Of a DNA stretch of 64,000 nt, positions 7,355-16,408 are shown piece by piece. The position numbers and the translations under genes are program-made. The notes under the pieces are model-generated. The model ran no database searches and had not been told where the DNA came from. It worked only from the letters and a program-made list of their open reading frames with translations. The stretch is from the NCBI GenBank assembly GCA_963925895.1, contig CAWUVH010000010.1, positions 1-64,000 of the forward strand, given 5' to 3'. The first letter of the stretch is position 1. The number at the start of each line of letters is the position of its first letter. Source of the stretch: Eutrophovita sp913057845 (lineage in GTDB: Bacteria; Pseudomonadota; Gammaproteobacteria; Burkholderiales; Eutrophovitaceae).

Positions 7355-9958
7355 TTATCCTAGAAGAGTTTTAGAGATGATTTCTCCTGTGTCTTTTGAT
7401 AATTTTGGCTGATTGATAATTGTCTCCAAAGCTGATTTTGCATGCGATTGATGGGCTTTATCAAACTTTTGCCACCGATCGAAGCTGCGAGAAATTCGAG
7501 CAGCTACTTGAGGGTTGATTGCGTCAAGCTCTAAAATAGCCTCTGAAATCAAACGGTATCCAAATCCGTCAGATCGGTGAAAATGTACATGATTCGCCGA
7601 GAATGTTCGCAATAAAGCAAAGACTTTGTTTGGGTTTTTAATATCAAATGTCGGATGCGTCATGAGCTCCTTGACTCGCTCCGCTGTATTCTTTGACGGT
7701 GATGCGGCTTGCACAGCAAACCATTTATCTAATGCGAGTGGCTCTGAGCGCCACTTATCGTAGAATTTAATTAATGCCTCTTCGCATTCGGGTCTTGTTG
7801 CGTTCACGATAATTTGCAGTGCGGCATATTCATCCGTCATATTGGTTGCCGTTTCAAGCTGACGGAGAGATAAATCAACGTATTCTTGTTTCTTAAGGTC
7901 AACGAGTAGTCCAAGGCAAACATTCTTTATTGCCCGCTGGCCTGCTGATCTCGCGTCAGGGGAATAAGAGGCTTGGTTAGACTGCTTTAAATAGACATCC
8001 AAGAGTTGGGCTTCGAGTGTGGGAGCGATTGTAAGCCGCAACGCGTTGCGTGCGCTGTGTAACAAGTCCGGATCAACTAATTCAAGTGACTCAGCCAAAT
8101 GACTTTCAGCGGGAGTTGAAAAAAGCTCAGCAGTAAAAGCAGGATCTTCATGTGCTTCATGCAGTGACTCAGACAAAACTTCGATGAAGTTATTGTTCCA
8201 GCTTGGTTGTAGCCTTCCTTCGAGTTTTGGTATTGCAGATAAAATCAGTCGACTTTGAAGTTGTTGGCCTGCTTCCCAACGATTAAAAGGGTCATCATCG
8301 TGAGCCAATAGATAGAGTAAGTCTTCATCCGTATATTCAAAATCCAAAATGATAGGCGCAGAAAATTCTCGAAATAAGGAGGGAATGGGTCGTTCAGTCA
8401 CCTGAGTAAAGGAGAAAGAATCTCGAGAATCTTTCAGCGATACGATTTGTTCTTTTGATGAGGCCCCATTAGGTTGAAATAATTTGAGTTTTATTGGAAT
8501 GTGGGCTGGCTGATTTGATTTGAATTTCTCTTCCGCAAAGTATTGTTGACACTCAAGAGTGTATGTTTGAGTCATGGCGTCATACGTGCTCGTGATTTTC
8601 ACTCGTGGAGTTCCTGCCTGGACATACCAATTTCTAAACCTAGACAGGTCTGCTCCGGAGGCATGTTCCATCGCAGATACGAACTCTTCAGTTGTTACTG
8701 CGCAGCCATCGTGTCGCTCAAAATAGACTTTCATCCCGCGTTGAAAGTTATCCTCACCCACTAGTGTGTGGATCATGCGAACAATCTCAGCACCTTTATC
8801 GTAAATGGTGGCCGTATAGAAGTTATTGATTTCGACGTAGGCATCAGGTCGAATCGGATGTGCCATGGGGCCGGCGTCCTCAGGGAACTGGGTTGTTCTC
8901 AGGCTCCGTACCTCTTGAATGCGTTGAACGCCTCGCGAGTAAGTGTCTGCCCCGTATTCTTGGTCTCTAAATACGGTTAATCCTTCTTTGAGGCTTAATT
9001 GGAACCAATCACGGCAAGTGACGCGATTTCCCGTCCAGTTGTGGAAATACTCGTGTGCAACAACCCTATCTAAAAGCATGAAATCTCGATCGGTAGAAAG
9101 ACTTTGGTTGGCGAGAATATATTTTGTATTAAAGATGTTGAGCCCTTTATTCTCCATGGCCCCCATATTGAAGTCATCAACCGCCACAATCATGTATTGA
9201 TCAAGATCCACCTCTAGATTGAAGCGCTCTTCATCCCAGCGCATTGATCTTTTTAATGCTTCCATTGCAAAAGTGGTTTGTTCGATTTGGTGTTGTGGCG
9301 CATAGATTTGCAGAGCAACCGTTCTGCCTGAGCTGGTAATAAACCTTTCTTCTTTTTTGTCAAGACGACCAAGAACTATTGCGAACAGATACGATGGTTT
9401 GGGGTGGGGGTCTGTCCAAAGTGCAAAATGGAGACCATCCGTTAATTCACCACTCGTTGTTAAATTTCCGTTCGAGAGCAGAACTGGGTATTTATCTTTT
9501 GGGGCTTGAATGTGCGTGGTGAATTGAGAGAGAACATCAGGTCTATCAAGGGAAAATGTAATTCGTCGAAAGCCCTCAGCCTCACATTGGGTGAAATATC
9601 CGTATTTAGAAGCATAGAGCCCCATTAGCTGAGTATTTTTTTCCGGATAAATCCGTACGGCGGTCTCGATCGTGAATGAGTCTCCTGGAGAGTGGATGAT
9701 CAGAGCGTGTTCAGTTTGTTGATATTCGCTTGGTTCTAAAATTCGACCATTTAGTTTGACCTCAATAAGTTCCAGACTTTCCCCGTTTAAACGCAAGTCC
9801 TCAGTGGTTTTTGTTTGAATATTTTTTTCTACTAAAAGTGTTGCATGAACTTCCGTGAAGTCACTTTCGACCATTATTTTTAGGTCAATTTTTGGAATTT
9901 TGTAGATTGATGGTGTGTACTCTTTAAGTAACACGGGCTGAAGTGAGGTTTGTTCCAT
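7355..9958 (-). CDS. pepN: Aminopeptidase N (M1 family)
   Basis: A zinc metallopeptidase that trims N-terminal residues from peptides in the cytoplasm. It has about 867 residues, the length of Escherichia coli PepN. The substrate-binding GAMEN motif is at residues 266-270. The zinc site is HEYFH (302-306), with the third ligand Glu325 in SLKEGLTVF. A C-terminal helical domain follows. The TTG at 9964 could extend it by two codons, but the in-frame ATG at 9958 is preferred. It forms a leftward pair with arsC. Confidence 0.95.
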   Translation of the reverse strand: MEQTSLQPVLLKEYTPSIYKIPKIDLKIMVESDFTEVHATLLVEKNIQTKTTEDLRLNGESLELIEVKLNGRILEPSEYQQTEHALIIHSPGDSFTIETAVRIYPEKNTQLMGLYASKYGYFTQCEAEGFRRITFSLDRPDVLSQFTTHIQAPKDKYPVLLSNGNLTTSGELTDGLHFALWTDPHPKPSYLFAIVLGRLDKKEERFITSSGRTVALQIYAPQHQIEQTTFAMEALKRSMRWDEERFNLEVDLDQYMIVAVDDFNMGAMENKGLNIFNTKYILANQSLSTDRDFMLLDRVVAHEYFHNWTGNRVTCRDWFQLSLKEGLTVFRDQEYGADTYSRGVQRIQEVRSLRTTQFPEDAGPMAHPIRPDAYVEINNFYTATIYDKGAEIVRMIHTLVGEDNFQRGMKVYFERHDGCAVTTEEFVSAMEHASGADLSRFRNWYVQAGTPRVKITSTYDAMTQTYTLECQQYFAEEKFKSNQPAHIPIKLKLFQPNGASSKEQIVSLKDSRDSFSFTQVTERPIPSLFREFSAPIILDFEYTDEDLLYLLAHDDDPFNRWEAGQQLQSRLILSAIPKLEGRLQPSWNNNFIEVLSESLHEAHEDPAFTAELFSTPAESHLAESLELVDPDLLHSARNALRLTIAPTLEAQLLDVYLKQSNQASYSPDARSAGQRAIKNVCLGLLVDLKKQEYVDLSLRQLETATNMTDEYAALQIIVNATRPECEEALIKFYDKWRSEPLALDKWFAVQAASPSKNTAERVKELMTHPTFDIKNPNKVFALLRTFSANHVHFHRSDGFGYRLISEAILELDAINPQVAARISRSFDRWQKFDKAHQSHAKSALETIINQPKLSKDTGEIISKTLLG

Positions 9959-10077
9959 GGCCAAGGCTTTCTATCTTTTTAAGGGTAATCAAATCGACAT
10001 TTGAAATGTTAATACAGTTCCAGTATCGACCCGCTAACTGATTGATGATCTAATATAATTCTTACCTATATTTCAAA

Positions 10078-10578
10078 TTATATGATGCGGTTGTTTGATT
10101 CGGCTTGCCGATGTAATTCACTAATTAATTGCTCGAATGCGGCAAAGGCTGTAGCAGATCCTTTATATTCCATCCATACCTGTTGTTTTTGAGAGCGAAT
10201 CAGAACTAACTGAAGGTCAGAGTCGGATTGAAATCTGGCAATTGCGCCATCAATTTTTTGATCTTCATACGCGGTATAGGTGCAATGATCGTTCCGGCAC
10301 AGCGATTTGACAATATCCTCAGGAGTTTTGCCAAAGTTTCCATTTTTTGAGATGGTTAATCGGGCTTGCGGCTCAAGATTCGAGACAAATACAATTGAGT
10401 CGGGATGGATTTCTGTGACGTCGATATTCGGATGAGGGGCGATAGAAAACTGATTCCAAACGATGTCGGGTGTAAGTATAGAAACTGGGGTGTTTTGAGG
10501 AGACATTAGTAGCGATGCCGCTACCAGTGCTCCGCCTAATATAAGAAATGCTTTTTGTAGCTTGCTGAGTGATTTCAT
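10078..10578 (-). CDS. Hypothetical protein with N-terminal membrane/signal segment
   Basis: I do not recognise this 166-residue protein. Residues 8-26 form a single hydrophobic segment (FLILGGALVAASLLM) preceded by lysines, so it is exported or anchored with the rest outside the cytoplasm. The soluble part has one Cys pair (CRNDHC near 95-100) and a mixed alpha/beta composition. It is transcribed divergently from the GntR gene, with about 100 bp between them, and could share the dyad operator there. Confidence 0.6.
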   Translation of the reverse strand: MKSLSKLQKAFLILGGALVAASLLMSPQNTPVSILTPDIVWNQFSIAPHPNIDVTEIHPDSIVFVSNLEPQARLTISKNGNFGKTPEDIVKSLCRNDHCTYTAYEDQKIDGAIARFQSDSDLQLVLIRSQKQQVWMEYKGSATAFAAFEQLISELHRQAESNNRII

Positions 10579-10641
10579 AACGTCCTAACGGTATAACAAA
10601 ACCGTAGCGATATCCAAGTTTTTTATATCGCGAGCGATAAC

Positions 10642-10669
10642 TTGCAGCACTCATGGTATTCTGTATACC
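10642..10669 (+). promoter_or_regulatory. Possible promoter of the GntR gene overlapping the operator
   Basis: TTGCAG (10642-10647) and TATACC (10664-10669) are 16 nt apart. The -10 lies inside the right arm of the dyad, so regulator binding would block RNA polymerase. Both hexamers are imperfect. Confidence 0.3.
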
Positions 10670-10670
10670 A
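10654..10670. promoter_or_regulatory. Dyad operator for the GntR/FCD regulator
   Basis: TGGTAT (10654-10659) and ATACCA (10665-10670) form a perfect 6-bp dyad around a 5-bp centre. The inner GTATAC also fits the TGTATAC-type half-sites of FCD regulators. It lies directly before the regulator's likely ATG, as expected for autorepression. Confidence 0.6.
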
Positions 10671-10679
10671 AATGCATAT

Positions 10680-11348
10680 ATGGGGGAGCCTGTGGGTTTA
10701 TTAAAGCAAATTGAGGCGTTGCCGGATTTAACAGATCAGGTATACGAACGTCTGCTTGAGGCGATTTGTACCGCACAATTGACTCCAGAGACGAGAGTTA
10801 CACAGCAAGGGCTAGCGGAGTCGTTAAACGTGTCTCGACAGCCCGTGCTTCAGGCTCTTGGACTACTGCGAAAAGATGGATTTGTCGTCGATGCCGGACG
10901 AAGGGGGCTGATGATCGCACCTATTAATCCAGACGTCATTCGTCAAACGTATCAGGTGAGGTCCGTCTTGGATGGTCTTGCGGCGCGAGAGGCGGCAAAG
11001 CAAGGTGGTGTGCTAGATTTCGGGCTCATTTCTGAAGGGCGGCAGGCGGGTCAAGGTGGCAAAATATCTGCACTCATAAAAGCAGACTTAAGGTTTCACT
11101 ATTCAATTTACCAGGCATCTGGGAACACGATGATCAGGGAGTCAGCCGAATTTCATTGGCAGCATATCAGAAGGGCTATGGGTGCGGTCGTTGCTCAGCT
11201 CAGTGATGCAGATGTGATTTGGGACGAACATGAGGCAATACTTTTGGCGATCAAGGTTGGCGACAGCGTGTTGGCTGAGCGCCTGGCCCGTGCACACGGA
11301 GAATCTGCTGGTGACTCTTTGGCTAATGCGCTTGATCGTATTTCTTAA
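10680..11348 (+). CDS. GntR-family transcriptional regulator, FCD (FadR C-terminal) subfamily
   Basis: A DNA-binding regulator of about 222 residues. The N-terminal winged helix includes TRVTQQGLAESLNVSRQPV, followed by an all-helical FCD ligand domain with the typical DLRFHYSIYQASGN motif, where Asp and His usually bind metal or effector. The longer in-frame start at 10653 would run through the operator, so the ATG at 10680 is preferred. That start lacks a clear ribosome site and could be nearly leaderless. It precedes the dioxygenase and dehydrogenase genes on the same strand, so a small-molecule catabolic cassette under its control is likely. The ligand is unknown. Confidence 0.85.
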   Translation: MGEPVGLLKQIEALPDLTDQVYERLLEAICTAQLTPETRVTQQGLAESLNVSRQPVLQALGLLRKDGFVVDAGRRGLMIAPINPDVIRQTYQVRSVLDGLAAREAAKQGGVLDFGLISEGRQAGQGGKISALIKADLRFHYSIYQASGNTMIRESAEFHWQHIRRAMGAVVAQLSDADVIWDEHEAILLAIKVGDSVLAERLARAHGESAGDSLANALDRIS

Positions 11349-11393
11349 AGATGACTGAAATTTTGAATATTAACTGATAAGTAAGGATGTTAA

Positions 11394-12230
11394 ATGAAAC
11401 AACTTAGTGTATCTCAAATTCAGGAATTTGAAGATCAAGGGTATTTATTTTTCCCGTCATTATTTGAGCAATCTGAAATGATCGCGCTCACGTCACAGCT
11501 CGATGATGTTTTTTCTAGGGAGGTTGAATATAACGTGCGGGAGAAGAATTCCAATTCTGTTCGAACGAGTTTTGCGGTTCAAACATATAACCCAATGTTT
11601 GCGAGACTGGCCCGCCACCCCCGCATGGTTCGACCCGTTGAACAGCTTTTCGACGAGTCAGTCTATATGCATCAATTCAAAGTAAATGCTAAAGCAGCTT
11701 TTGATGGTGATGTCTGGCAGTGGCACCAGGATTTTGGGACTTGGCATGCAGATGATCAAATGCCAGAAGCGCGGGCGATGAACATTGCAATTTTCTTGGA
11801 TGATGTCAATGAATTTAATGGCCCACTTATGTTGATACCTGGAAGTCATAAATTGGGTGTTTTAGAGGCAGGGCATGATACTCAGACGACCAGCTACCCA
11901 TTATGGACTCTTGACTCAAAAACGATTTCTTCGTTGGCGAATAAGGGTGGTATTGTCGCACCCAAGGGTCCGGCCGGTTCGATGCTTTTATTTCATTCTT
12001 GCTTAGTTCATGCGTCGGGACCGAATCTCTCTCCTTGGGACCGACGAACGGTATACCTCAGTCTAAATGCGGTTTCTAACCATATCAGACGATTTAAGCG
12101 GCCAGGTTATCTTGCGCATAGACAGTTCGATCCAATCGAATGCCTGCCTGATGATTGTTTGCGGACAGAATGTAATGTTGATCTGCCGTGGCGTGATGGA
12201 ATTCCCCAAGATGAGTTGGTGGTGGTTTAG
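11394..12230 (+). CDS. Phytanoyl-CoA dioxygenase (PhyH) family, EctD-like Fe(II)/2-oxoglutarate oxygenase
   Basis: A 278-residue non-haem iron oxygenase of the PhyH family. The facial triad is visible as His111, Asp113 (WHQDFGTWH) and His206 (LVHASGPN). The arginines at 217-218 are placed to bind 2-oxoglutarate. The WHQDFGTWHADDQMP and NGPLMLIPGSHK blocks closely resemble ectoine hydroxylase, but the EctD signature WHSDFETWH is altered (Ser to Gln, Glu to Gly). No ectABC genes are present. It probably hydroxylates a different small molecule. It lies 45 nt after the GntR gene and 29 nt before the SAF dehydrogenase, consistent with one operon. Confidence 0.87.
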   Translation: MKQLSVSQIQEFEDQGYLFFPSLFEQSEMIALTSQLDDVFSREVEYNVREKNSNSVRTSFAVQTYNPMFARLARHPRMVRPVEQLFDESVYMHQFKVNAKAAFDGDVWQWHQDFGTWHADDQMPEARAMNIAIFLDDVNEFNGPLMLIPGSHKLGVLEAGHDTQTTSYPLWTLDSKTISSLANKGGIVAPKGPAGSMLLFHSCLVHASGPNLSPWDRRTVYLSLNAVSNHIRRFKRPGYLAHRQFDPIECLPDDCLRTECNVDLPWRDGIPQDELVVV

Positions 12231-12259
12231 AGATTCAAATAAATTACAAGGAATAAAGC

Positions 12260-13597
12260 GTGAATTTATATTCAAAGTTGCAATTGAGAGCTGCTGATGG
12301 TAACCCCTTACGGGTTGCTGTTATTGGAGCGGGAAAGTTTGCGTCAATGTATTTGGCGCAAGTACATAAAACGCCAGGGATTCATGTTGCTGCGATAGCC
12401 GATATCAACCCTGAGAATGCGCTTGAAAATTTGCATAGAATAGGTTGGCCCCAAGCACGTTATCAAGCGAGATCTATGGATGAGGCCATGAAGTCCGAGA
12501 GCACTTGGGTGACAGACGACTGGGAGGCGGTTGTGGCAGACCCGAGGATTGATATTGTTATTGAGGCTACGGGTAATCCGCCTGCTGCAGTAGAGCATAT
12601 TCTCGGGGCATTGAGTCATCAAAAACACGTGATCAATGTGACGGTTGAGGCCGATGCCCTTTGCGGTCCCTATCTCGCTCAGTTCGCGCGCGCTAAAAAC
12701 GTCATTTATAGCTTGGCGTATGGTGACCAACCTGCGCTCATTTGCGATCTGGTTGATTGGGCAAGGGCAGCTGGCTTTAATGTCATTGCTGCAGGAAGAG
12801 GGCACAAATGGATGCCACATTATATGCAATCGACCCCTGAGACGGTCTGGGGTTACTATGGGCTTACGCCTGAACAGGCAGAGCGAGGTGGACTCAATCC
12901 AAAAATGTTTAACTCATTCTTGGATGGATCAAAACCTGCGATTGAGAGTGTTGCAGTGTGCAATGCTACAGGATTGAGTGCGCCGCCCAATGGACTAGAA
13001 TACCCTTCTGGCAGCATTGATGATATCCCCAATTTAATGAGGCCAAAATCGGTTGGTGGCTGTTTGCACCAAGCCGGTCAAGTAGAAGTTGTCTCTTCAT
13101 TGGACGCGACGGGAGCGCCGATTCCCTACGATATTCGCTTCGGCGTATGGGTGGTGTTTGAAGGGGACACCTCGTATATTCGGCACTGTTTTGAAGAGTA
13201 TGGTGTCAAAACAGATGACACTGGACGATATGCATCACTGTATAAGCGGTGGCATTTGATAGGGTTGGAGGTGGGCATCTCGGTTGCTTCAGTTGGCGTG
13301 CGTGGTGAACCCACGGGGGCCCCAACGGGGTTTCGTGCAGACGTTATGGCCGTTGCAAAGCGAGATCTAAAGGCAGGAGAGATTTTGGATGGCGAGGGCG
13401 GGTATACCGTGGTTGGTCAATTAGCGCCAGCGGATAAGTCGCTTAAGTTGGGCGCGCTTCCGCTGGGATTGGCGCACGGGCTCAAATTAAAGAATGTTAA
13501 GAGCGCGAGTCAACCTGTAACCTGGGAAGATGTCGAATTCGATGAGAATGCGATCGCGATTAAAGTGCGTCGTGAGATGGAATCAACATACCGTTAG
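12260..13597 (+). CDS. NAD(P)-dependent dehydrogenase with C-terminal SAF domain (homoserine-dehydrogenase-like)
   Basis: 445 residues. The N-terminal Rossmann fold has VAVIGAGKFAS at 19-29 and an acidic residue in ADINPE near 48-53. A catalytic domain in the middle contains GRGHKWMPHYM. A C-terminal SAF-type domain carries AKRDLKAGEILDGEGGYTV near 366-384. This architecture is a recurring 'predicted homoserine dehydrogenase' family found in sugar-acid or polyol catabolic clusters, but I cannot name the substrate. The start is GTG with an AAGGA site (12248-12252) at good spacing. It is the third gene of the GntR cassette. Confidence 0.8.
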   Translation: MNLYSKLQLRAADGNPLRVAVIGAGKFASMYLAQVHKTPGIHVAAIADINPENALENLHRIGWPQARYQARSMDEAMKSESTWVTDDWEAVVADPRIDIVIEATGNPPAAVEHILGALSHQKHVINVTVEADALCGPYLAQFARAKNVIYSLAYGDQPALICDLVDWARAAGFNVIAAGRGHKWMPHYMQSTPETVWGYYGLTPEQAERGGLNPKMFNSFLDGSKPAIESVAVCNATGLSAPPNGLEYPSGSIDDIPNLMRPKSVGGCLHQAGQVEVVSSLDATGAPIPYDIRFGVWVVFEGDTSYIRHCFEEYGVKTDDTGRYASLYKRWHLIGLEVGISVASVGVRGEPTGAPTGFRADVMAVAKRDLKAGEILDGEGGYTVVGQLAPADKSLKLGALPLGLAHGLKLKNVKSASQPVTWEDVEFDENAIAIKVRREMESTYR

Positions 13598-13639
13598 ATG
13601 TTTTTGACGAGTGAACAAGGTAATTAAATAAAAAATAAT

Positions 13640-15304
13640 ATGGCTCAATACGTTTATAGCATGATGGGGGTGGGAAAAATTGTTCCACCTAAGCGAGAAA
13701 TACTTAAGAACATATCTCTTTCATTTTTCCCTGGTGCAAAGATTGGTGTTTTGGGGGTTAATGGTTCTGGCAAATCCAGTTTGCTACGCATTATGGCGGG
13801 CGAGGATAAAGAGATAGAAGGTGAAGCAACACCAATGCCTGGGATTCGCATCGGATACTTGCCGCAAGAGCCGGATTTAAATCCGGAGCAGTCTGTTCGA
13901 GAGGTCGTTGAAGAAGGTCTGGGCGAGGTCCTTGGAGCTAAGAAAAAGCTTGAAGAAATCTATGCTGCCTACGCAGAGCCAGATGCTGATTTTGACAAAC
14001 TTGCAGAGGAGCAGGCGCGTTATGAGGCGATCGTCGCAACCGATGGTGCTGATTCAGATTTGCAACTTGAAATTGCAGCAGCTGCGTTGAGGTTGCCAGA
14101 TTGGGATGCGAAGATCTCTACTTTGTCTGGAGGTGAAAAACGTCGAGTGGCTATTTGTCGATTACTTTTATCGAAGCCGGATATGTTGTTGCTCGATGAG
14201 CCGACAAACCATTTAGACGCGGAGAGTGTGCATTGGATCGAACAGTTCCTCCAAAGGTTTTCGGGCACAGTGGTTGCTGTGACGCACGATCGATATTTCT
14301 TGGATAATGCGGCCGAGTGGATTTTAGAGTTGGATCGAGGGCACGGCATCCCGTGGGAAGGTAATTATTCCTCGTGGCTCGAGCAAAAAGAAAAGCGTCT
14401 TGAGATGGAGGACAAGCAGGAGTCCGCGCGGCTCAAAACGATAAAAACAGAGTTAGAGTGGGTTCGCTCAAACCCGAAAGCCCGTCAGGCTAAGAGCAAG
14501 GCGCGTTTGTCACGTTTCGATGAGCTATCTTCACACGAATACCAAAAGCGTAATGAAACGCATGAGATTTTTATTCCAGTTGCTGAGCGATTGGGAGATA
14601 AGGTCATCGAATTTAAATCCGTCTCCAAGGCGTTTGGCGATCGATTACTTATTGATGACTTGTCATTCACGATACCGCCGGGTGCGATCGTTGGGGTCAT
14701 TGGGCCGAATGGCGCAGGAAAATCCACATTATTTAAAATGATTACTGGAGTTGAGGCGGCGGACTCTGGCGAGGTTGTTATTGGAGAGACTGCTAATGTG
14801 GTAGCTGTTGATCAGATGCGTGACACGCTGCCGAACGAGAAAACAGTTTGGGAGGCGGTATCGCAAGGTCTTGACGTGTTGACAGTTGGAAGGTTCGAGA
14901 TGCCGTCTCGGGCGTATATCGGTCGTTTTAACTTTAAAGGTTCGGATCAGCAGAAAATTGTTGGTAACCTTTCGGGTGGCGAGCGAGGACGGCTTCACTT
15001 AGCAAAGACGTTGATCGAGGGCGGGAATGTTTTGTTATTAGATGAGCCTTCAAATGATCTTGATATTGAGACTTTAAGAGCGCTTGAGGCTGCGCTTCTT
15101 GAGTTTGCGGGATCGGTTTTGGTTATTTCACACGACCGTTGGTTTTTAGACCGCATTGCGACGCATATCTTGGCCTTTGAAGGAGACTCTCACGTTGAGT
15201 TTTTTGCGGGTAATTACCAAGAATATGAAGATGACAAGAGAAAACGTTTAGGGGAAGAGGGTGCGAAGCCTAAAAGAATTCGTTATAAGTCCTTGAAATC
15301 GTAG
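13640..15304 (+). CDS. ettA: Energy-dependent translational throttle protein EttA (ABC-F)
   Basis: A soluble ABC-F ATPase that binds the ribosomal E site and gates entry into elongation according to ADP/ATP ratio. The 554 residues match EttA length. There are two ATPase cassettes: first Walker A GVNGSGKSS near 39-47, signature LSGGEKRR, and LLLDEPTNHLD; second Walker A GPNGAGKST, signature LSGGERGR, and LLLDEPSNDLD. A linker with ARQAKSKARLSRFDEL lies between them. There are no membrane segments. It starts 42 nt after the dehydrogenase but has an unrelated housekeeping role. Confidence 0.95.
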   Translation: MAQYVYSMMGVGKIVPPKREILKNISLSFFPGAKIGVLGVNGSGKSSLLRIMAGEDKEIEGEATPMPGIRIGYLPQEPDLNPEQSVREVVEEGLGEVLGAKKKLEEIYAAYAEPDADFDKLAEEQARYEAIVATDGADSDLQLEIAAAALRLPDWDAKISTLSGGEKRRVAICRLLLSKPDMLLLDEPTNHLDAESVHWIEQFLQRFSGTVVAVTHDRYFLDNAAEWILELDRGHGIPWEGNYSSWLEQKEKRLEMEDKQESARLKTIKTELEWVRSNPKARQAKSKARLSRFDELSSHEYQKRNETHEIFIPVAERLGDKVIEFKSVSKAFGDRLLIDDLSFTIPPGAIVGVIGPNGAGKSTLFKMITGVEAADSGEVVIGETANVVAVDQMRDTLPNEKTVWEAVSQGLDVLTVGRFEMPSRAYIGRFNFKGSDQQKIVGNLSGGERGRLHLAKTLIEGGNVLLLDEPSNDLDIETLRALEAALLEFAGSVLVISHDRWFLDRIATHILAFEGDSHVEFFAGNYQEYEDDKRKRLGEEGAKPKRIRYKSLKS

Positions 15305-15390
15305 GCTAACCATACTCATTACACATGATTTTCTGTTGTGAATGAGCCGGATTAGGCGAGTGGTCAGTGTGTGTTTTTTAAGTTGGTCGG

Positions 15391-16041
15391 ATGAGGGTAT
15401 TTGTGGATAGTGGACGCATTAAGCATGTCGGTTTGTTGCTGCTAGTTGCAGTGACATTTTTGTCGCGTTCAGTCTCTGCCCAGGATGGTTTTGAGGGCTC
15501 ACCCAATTTGGAGCCTATTGAGGACTCATTTATAGAGCAGTATCGAACTACATCTGAAATGATTTATCGGCAGGTGGATGGAAGAGTGTGGATCACACCT
15601 TCTGGGAGTGTCGTTGATGGTAGGGGGTTCCCGCGGTTATTCGTTGATATTTTTGGGCCGCCGTTAAACTCACATTTTGCGAAAACAGCGGTCACTTATG
15701 ACTATTCGGTAAAAAGCAAACACCACCCTTGGGCGACAGCACAAAAAATGGTTTATGAGGCCATGCGAATAGAGGGTGCCACCCAAGCGGAGGCAAATTT
15801 AACATTCATGTTGCTACGAGCAACGGGTACTCGTTGGGCCACGCAGGGACCGAGCAATTGTTTTTCTCGCTGCCATGGGCCTAACGCAAAGCTGGAGTGG
15901 CGTCCTGTTGTAAAAGATGAGGATGTTATTGGGCTGGTTGACTGGGCTAGAAATGAGCTATTAAGTCTCGATGAGATTGACTCTAGGGTTGCAGATGTGA
16001 TTCTTGATGAAGGCCCTCATAGCTCTATCGGGATACGATAA
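15391..16041 (+). CDS. Exported hypothetical protein with a CX3CH motif
   Basis: I do not recognise the family. The 216-residue protein has a signal peptide (hydrophobic residues 13-24, likely cleavage after VSA at 30), so it is periplasmic. Near the middle is a TRWATQGPSNC segment followed by Cys157-Phe-Ser-Arg-Cys161-His162, a CX3CH variant of the haem c attachment motif. A single covalent haem is possible, but the motif could also be a metal or disulfide site. It stands alone after ettA, and a perfect palindrome lies about 55 nt past its stop. The start codon could be later (for example the GTG at 15403). Confidence 0.65.
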   Translation: MRVFVDSGRIKHVGLLLLVAVTFLSRSVSAQDGFEGSPNLEPIEDSFIEQYRTTSEMIYRQVDGRVWITPSGSVVDGRGFPRLFVDIFGPPLNSHFAKTAVTYDYSVKSKHHPWATAQKMVYEAMRIEGATQAEANLTFMLLRATGTRWATQGPSNCFSRCHGPNAKLEWRPVVKDEDVIGLVDWARNELLSLDEIDSRVADVILDEGPHSSIGIR

Positions 16042-16408
16042 ACCATTAATTTTTATATTTACTTGCATATAAAAGATTTGCTTAACCTTATCTACGTAAA
16101 CAAGTCTTATATAAGATATAAGACTTGTTTAGATTAAAAAACTCCAAATTTGTATCAACGGCTGTAGTGTTTGTGTGCCTGATGCGAACCCATAGAATGC
16201 AACGGCCTTGGCAATAGATCACGGCTTAGCTAAAGCGCTGATTGAGGTTACCTTGCTGTGGTTGTCACGAAAAGCTAGACCTGCAGAGAATTTTATATGC
16301 TCTGCTGTTCTCGGCTGTGAACCAGTAGCTTATTGCTAAGACGATGGTCGCCTTACCAAATGCGGGTCTTCAGCGAATCATTAATCAAAGTGGCGCGCAT
16401 TTTTAAAT
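16042..16408. other. Non-coding stretch with a 35-bp palindrome
   Basis: Apart from the palindrome at 16097-16131, I see no gene, RNA or recognisable remnant. Short open segments on the minus strand are interrupted by stops and resemble nothing I can name. Confidence 0.5.
16097..16131. repeat. Perfect 16-bp inverted repeat with 3-nt loop
   Basis: TAAACAAGTCTTATAT (16097-16112) is followed by AAG and then its exact reverse complement (16116-16131). No long T-run follows on either strand, so it is not a canonical Rho-independent terminator. It may still end transcription of the upstream exported-protein gene. Confidence 0.85.

Noticed and set aside
12344..12829. 161-codon minus-strand frame
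   Set aside because: Antisense to the SAF-domain dehydrogenase, which has clear motifs. Composition is shadow-like.
15315..15346. Hairpin after ettA (CTCATT...ATGAG) as terminator
   Set aside because: It has a bulge and no downstream T-run. Too weak to list.
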